37,125 nt of DNA from a virus, in IMG/VR virus record IMGVR_UViG_3300031463_000549, positions 1-37,125 of that record; one strand, 5' to 3'. Shown here one piece after another: positions 36,795 through 37,125 of this stretch. The position numbers and the translations under genes were made by a program. Each line of letters starts with the position of its first letter. Position 1 is the first letter of the stretch. A model generated the notes under the pieces. That model did no database searches and was not told the DNA's origin. It was given only the letters and a program-made list of their open reading frames with translations.

Positions 36795-37125
36795 ATCAAT
36801 CCCATGGAGGTTGCTGCGACTTGCGGCGGCCTCCATGCTTTTTCTTTTCTTTGCCTGCCAGTCCCCGCTGCAGATCACGGATATCAAGGTCAACGATAGC
36901 TGTGATAAGTTATGCCTATCCTGGACGACAAATTACGAGGCTAAGTGCAAATTGACTTTTTGCGATTCAACTCAGTGCTACGCAACTGACGAGGAGCCCG
37001 AGTGGGGCATATTACATAGTAATACTATTCCAAAGGGTGTCCATAATATACAAATATTTGCTGAAAGCAAAGATAAGCAGGAGCTCCTATGTAGCATACC
37101 AATTCAAGGTGAAAATGATAGATAG
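36778..37125 (+). CDS. Lipoprotein with fibronectin-like domain
   Basis: A 115 aa protein. The ATG at 36778 (MPNCYKS) is chosen for giving a standard lipoprotein signal: basic RLLR near residue 12, hydrophobic AAASMLFLFF, and lipobox FFAC with Cys27. The mature part (LQITDIKVNDSCDKLCLSWTTNYEAKC in pieces) looks like one fibronectin type III or purple-acid-phosphatase-N-type domain with four extra cysteines. It overlaps the end of the preceding gene by 17 bases. Surface lipoproteins at prophage ends often act in superinfection exclusion or lysogenic conversion, but that role is inferred. Confidence 0.62.
   Translation: MPNCYKSIPWRLLRLAAASMLFLFFACQSPLQITDIKVNDSCDKLCLSWTTNYEAKCKLTFCDSTQCYATDEEPEWGILHSNTIPKGVHNIQIFAESKDKQELLCSIPIQGENDR

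Noticed and set aside
1-37125. tRNA genes and attachment sites.
   Set aside because: No cloverleaf or T-loop-like segment was found by eye, and both window edges fall at gene ends so that att sites would lie outside.

Overview
The window is almost entirely a temperate tailed phage (siphovirus with HK97-type head genes), most likely an integrated prophage. Both ends coincide with gene ends: the integrase stop codon at base 1 and a lipoprotein stop codon at the last base. The attachment sites are therefore not visible. Head and tail genes run at moderate-to-high GC. Two AT-rich blocks, about 8.2-12.3 kb and 18.7-20.8 kb, look like later cargo. The host cannot be fixed from sequence alone. I see no endolysin, and the general style would suit a Chloroflexota (Dehalococcoidia-like) host, but that is a weak inference.

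Left arm (1-2.7 kb, minus strand): a large serine integrase, an ImmA/IrrE-type protein whose zinc motif has lost its glutamate, and a Xre-family repressor. A divergent control region (2542-2735) has a near-consensus leftward promoter, a rightward promoter and three matching 15-bp dyads that look like repressor operators. Early region (2.7-8.2 kb, plus strand): small regulators, a BRO-domain protein, a Toprim protein, a RepA-type AAA ATPase, then an iteron-like array with an AT-rich perfect palindrome that looks like a replication origin, then an HNH protein and small unknown genes.

Cargo block 1 (8.2-12.3 kb): a frameshifted uracil-DNA-glycosylase-like gene, a complete EcoRV-type restriction-modification pair (methyltransferase and endonuclease convergent, expected site GATATC) with a free-standing DnaJ-type zinc finger between them, and an unknown minus-strand gene. 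Packaging region (12.3-15.4 kb): HNH endonuclease, a candidate cos site, a probable PD-(D/E)XK nuclease, a ParB-methyltransferase fusion and a RAMA-like modified-DNA reader with a cysteine-rich tail.

Head and tail operon (15.4-35.5 kb): terminases, portal, prohead protease, capsid, connectors, tail tube, tail chaperones with an A-AAC-CCT slippery site, tape measure, a fragmented and duplicated tail-hub region, and fibre-like proteins. Cargo block 2 (18.7-20.8 kb) sits between portal and protease. It has its own consensus-like promoter and terminator, two paralogous zinc-ribbon membrane proteins and a zinc-ribbon gene broken by an in-frame stop. The right end carries small membrane proteins and a lipoprotein with a fibronectin-like domain. 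Taken together, the phage invests heavily in DNA modification and restriction and in genes that may be expressed during lysogeny.
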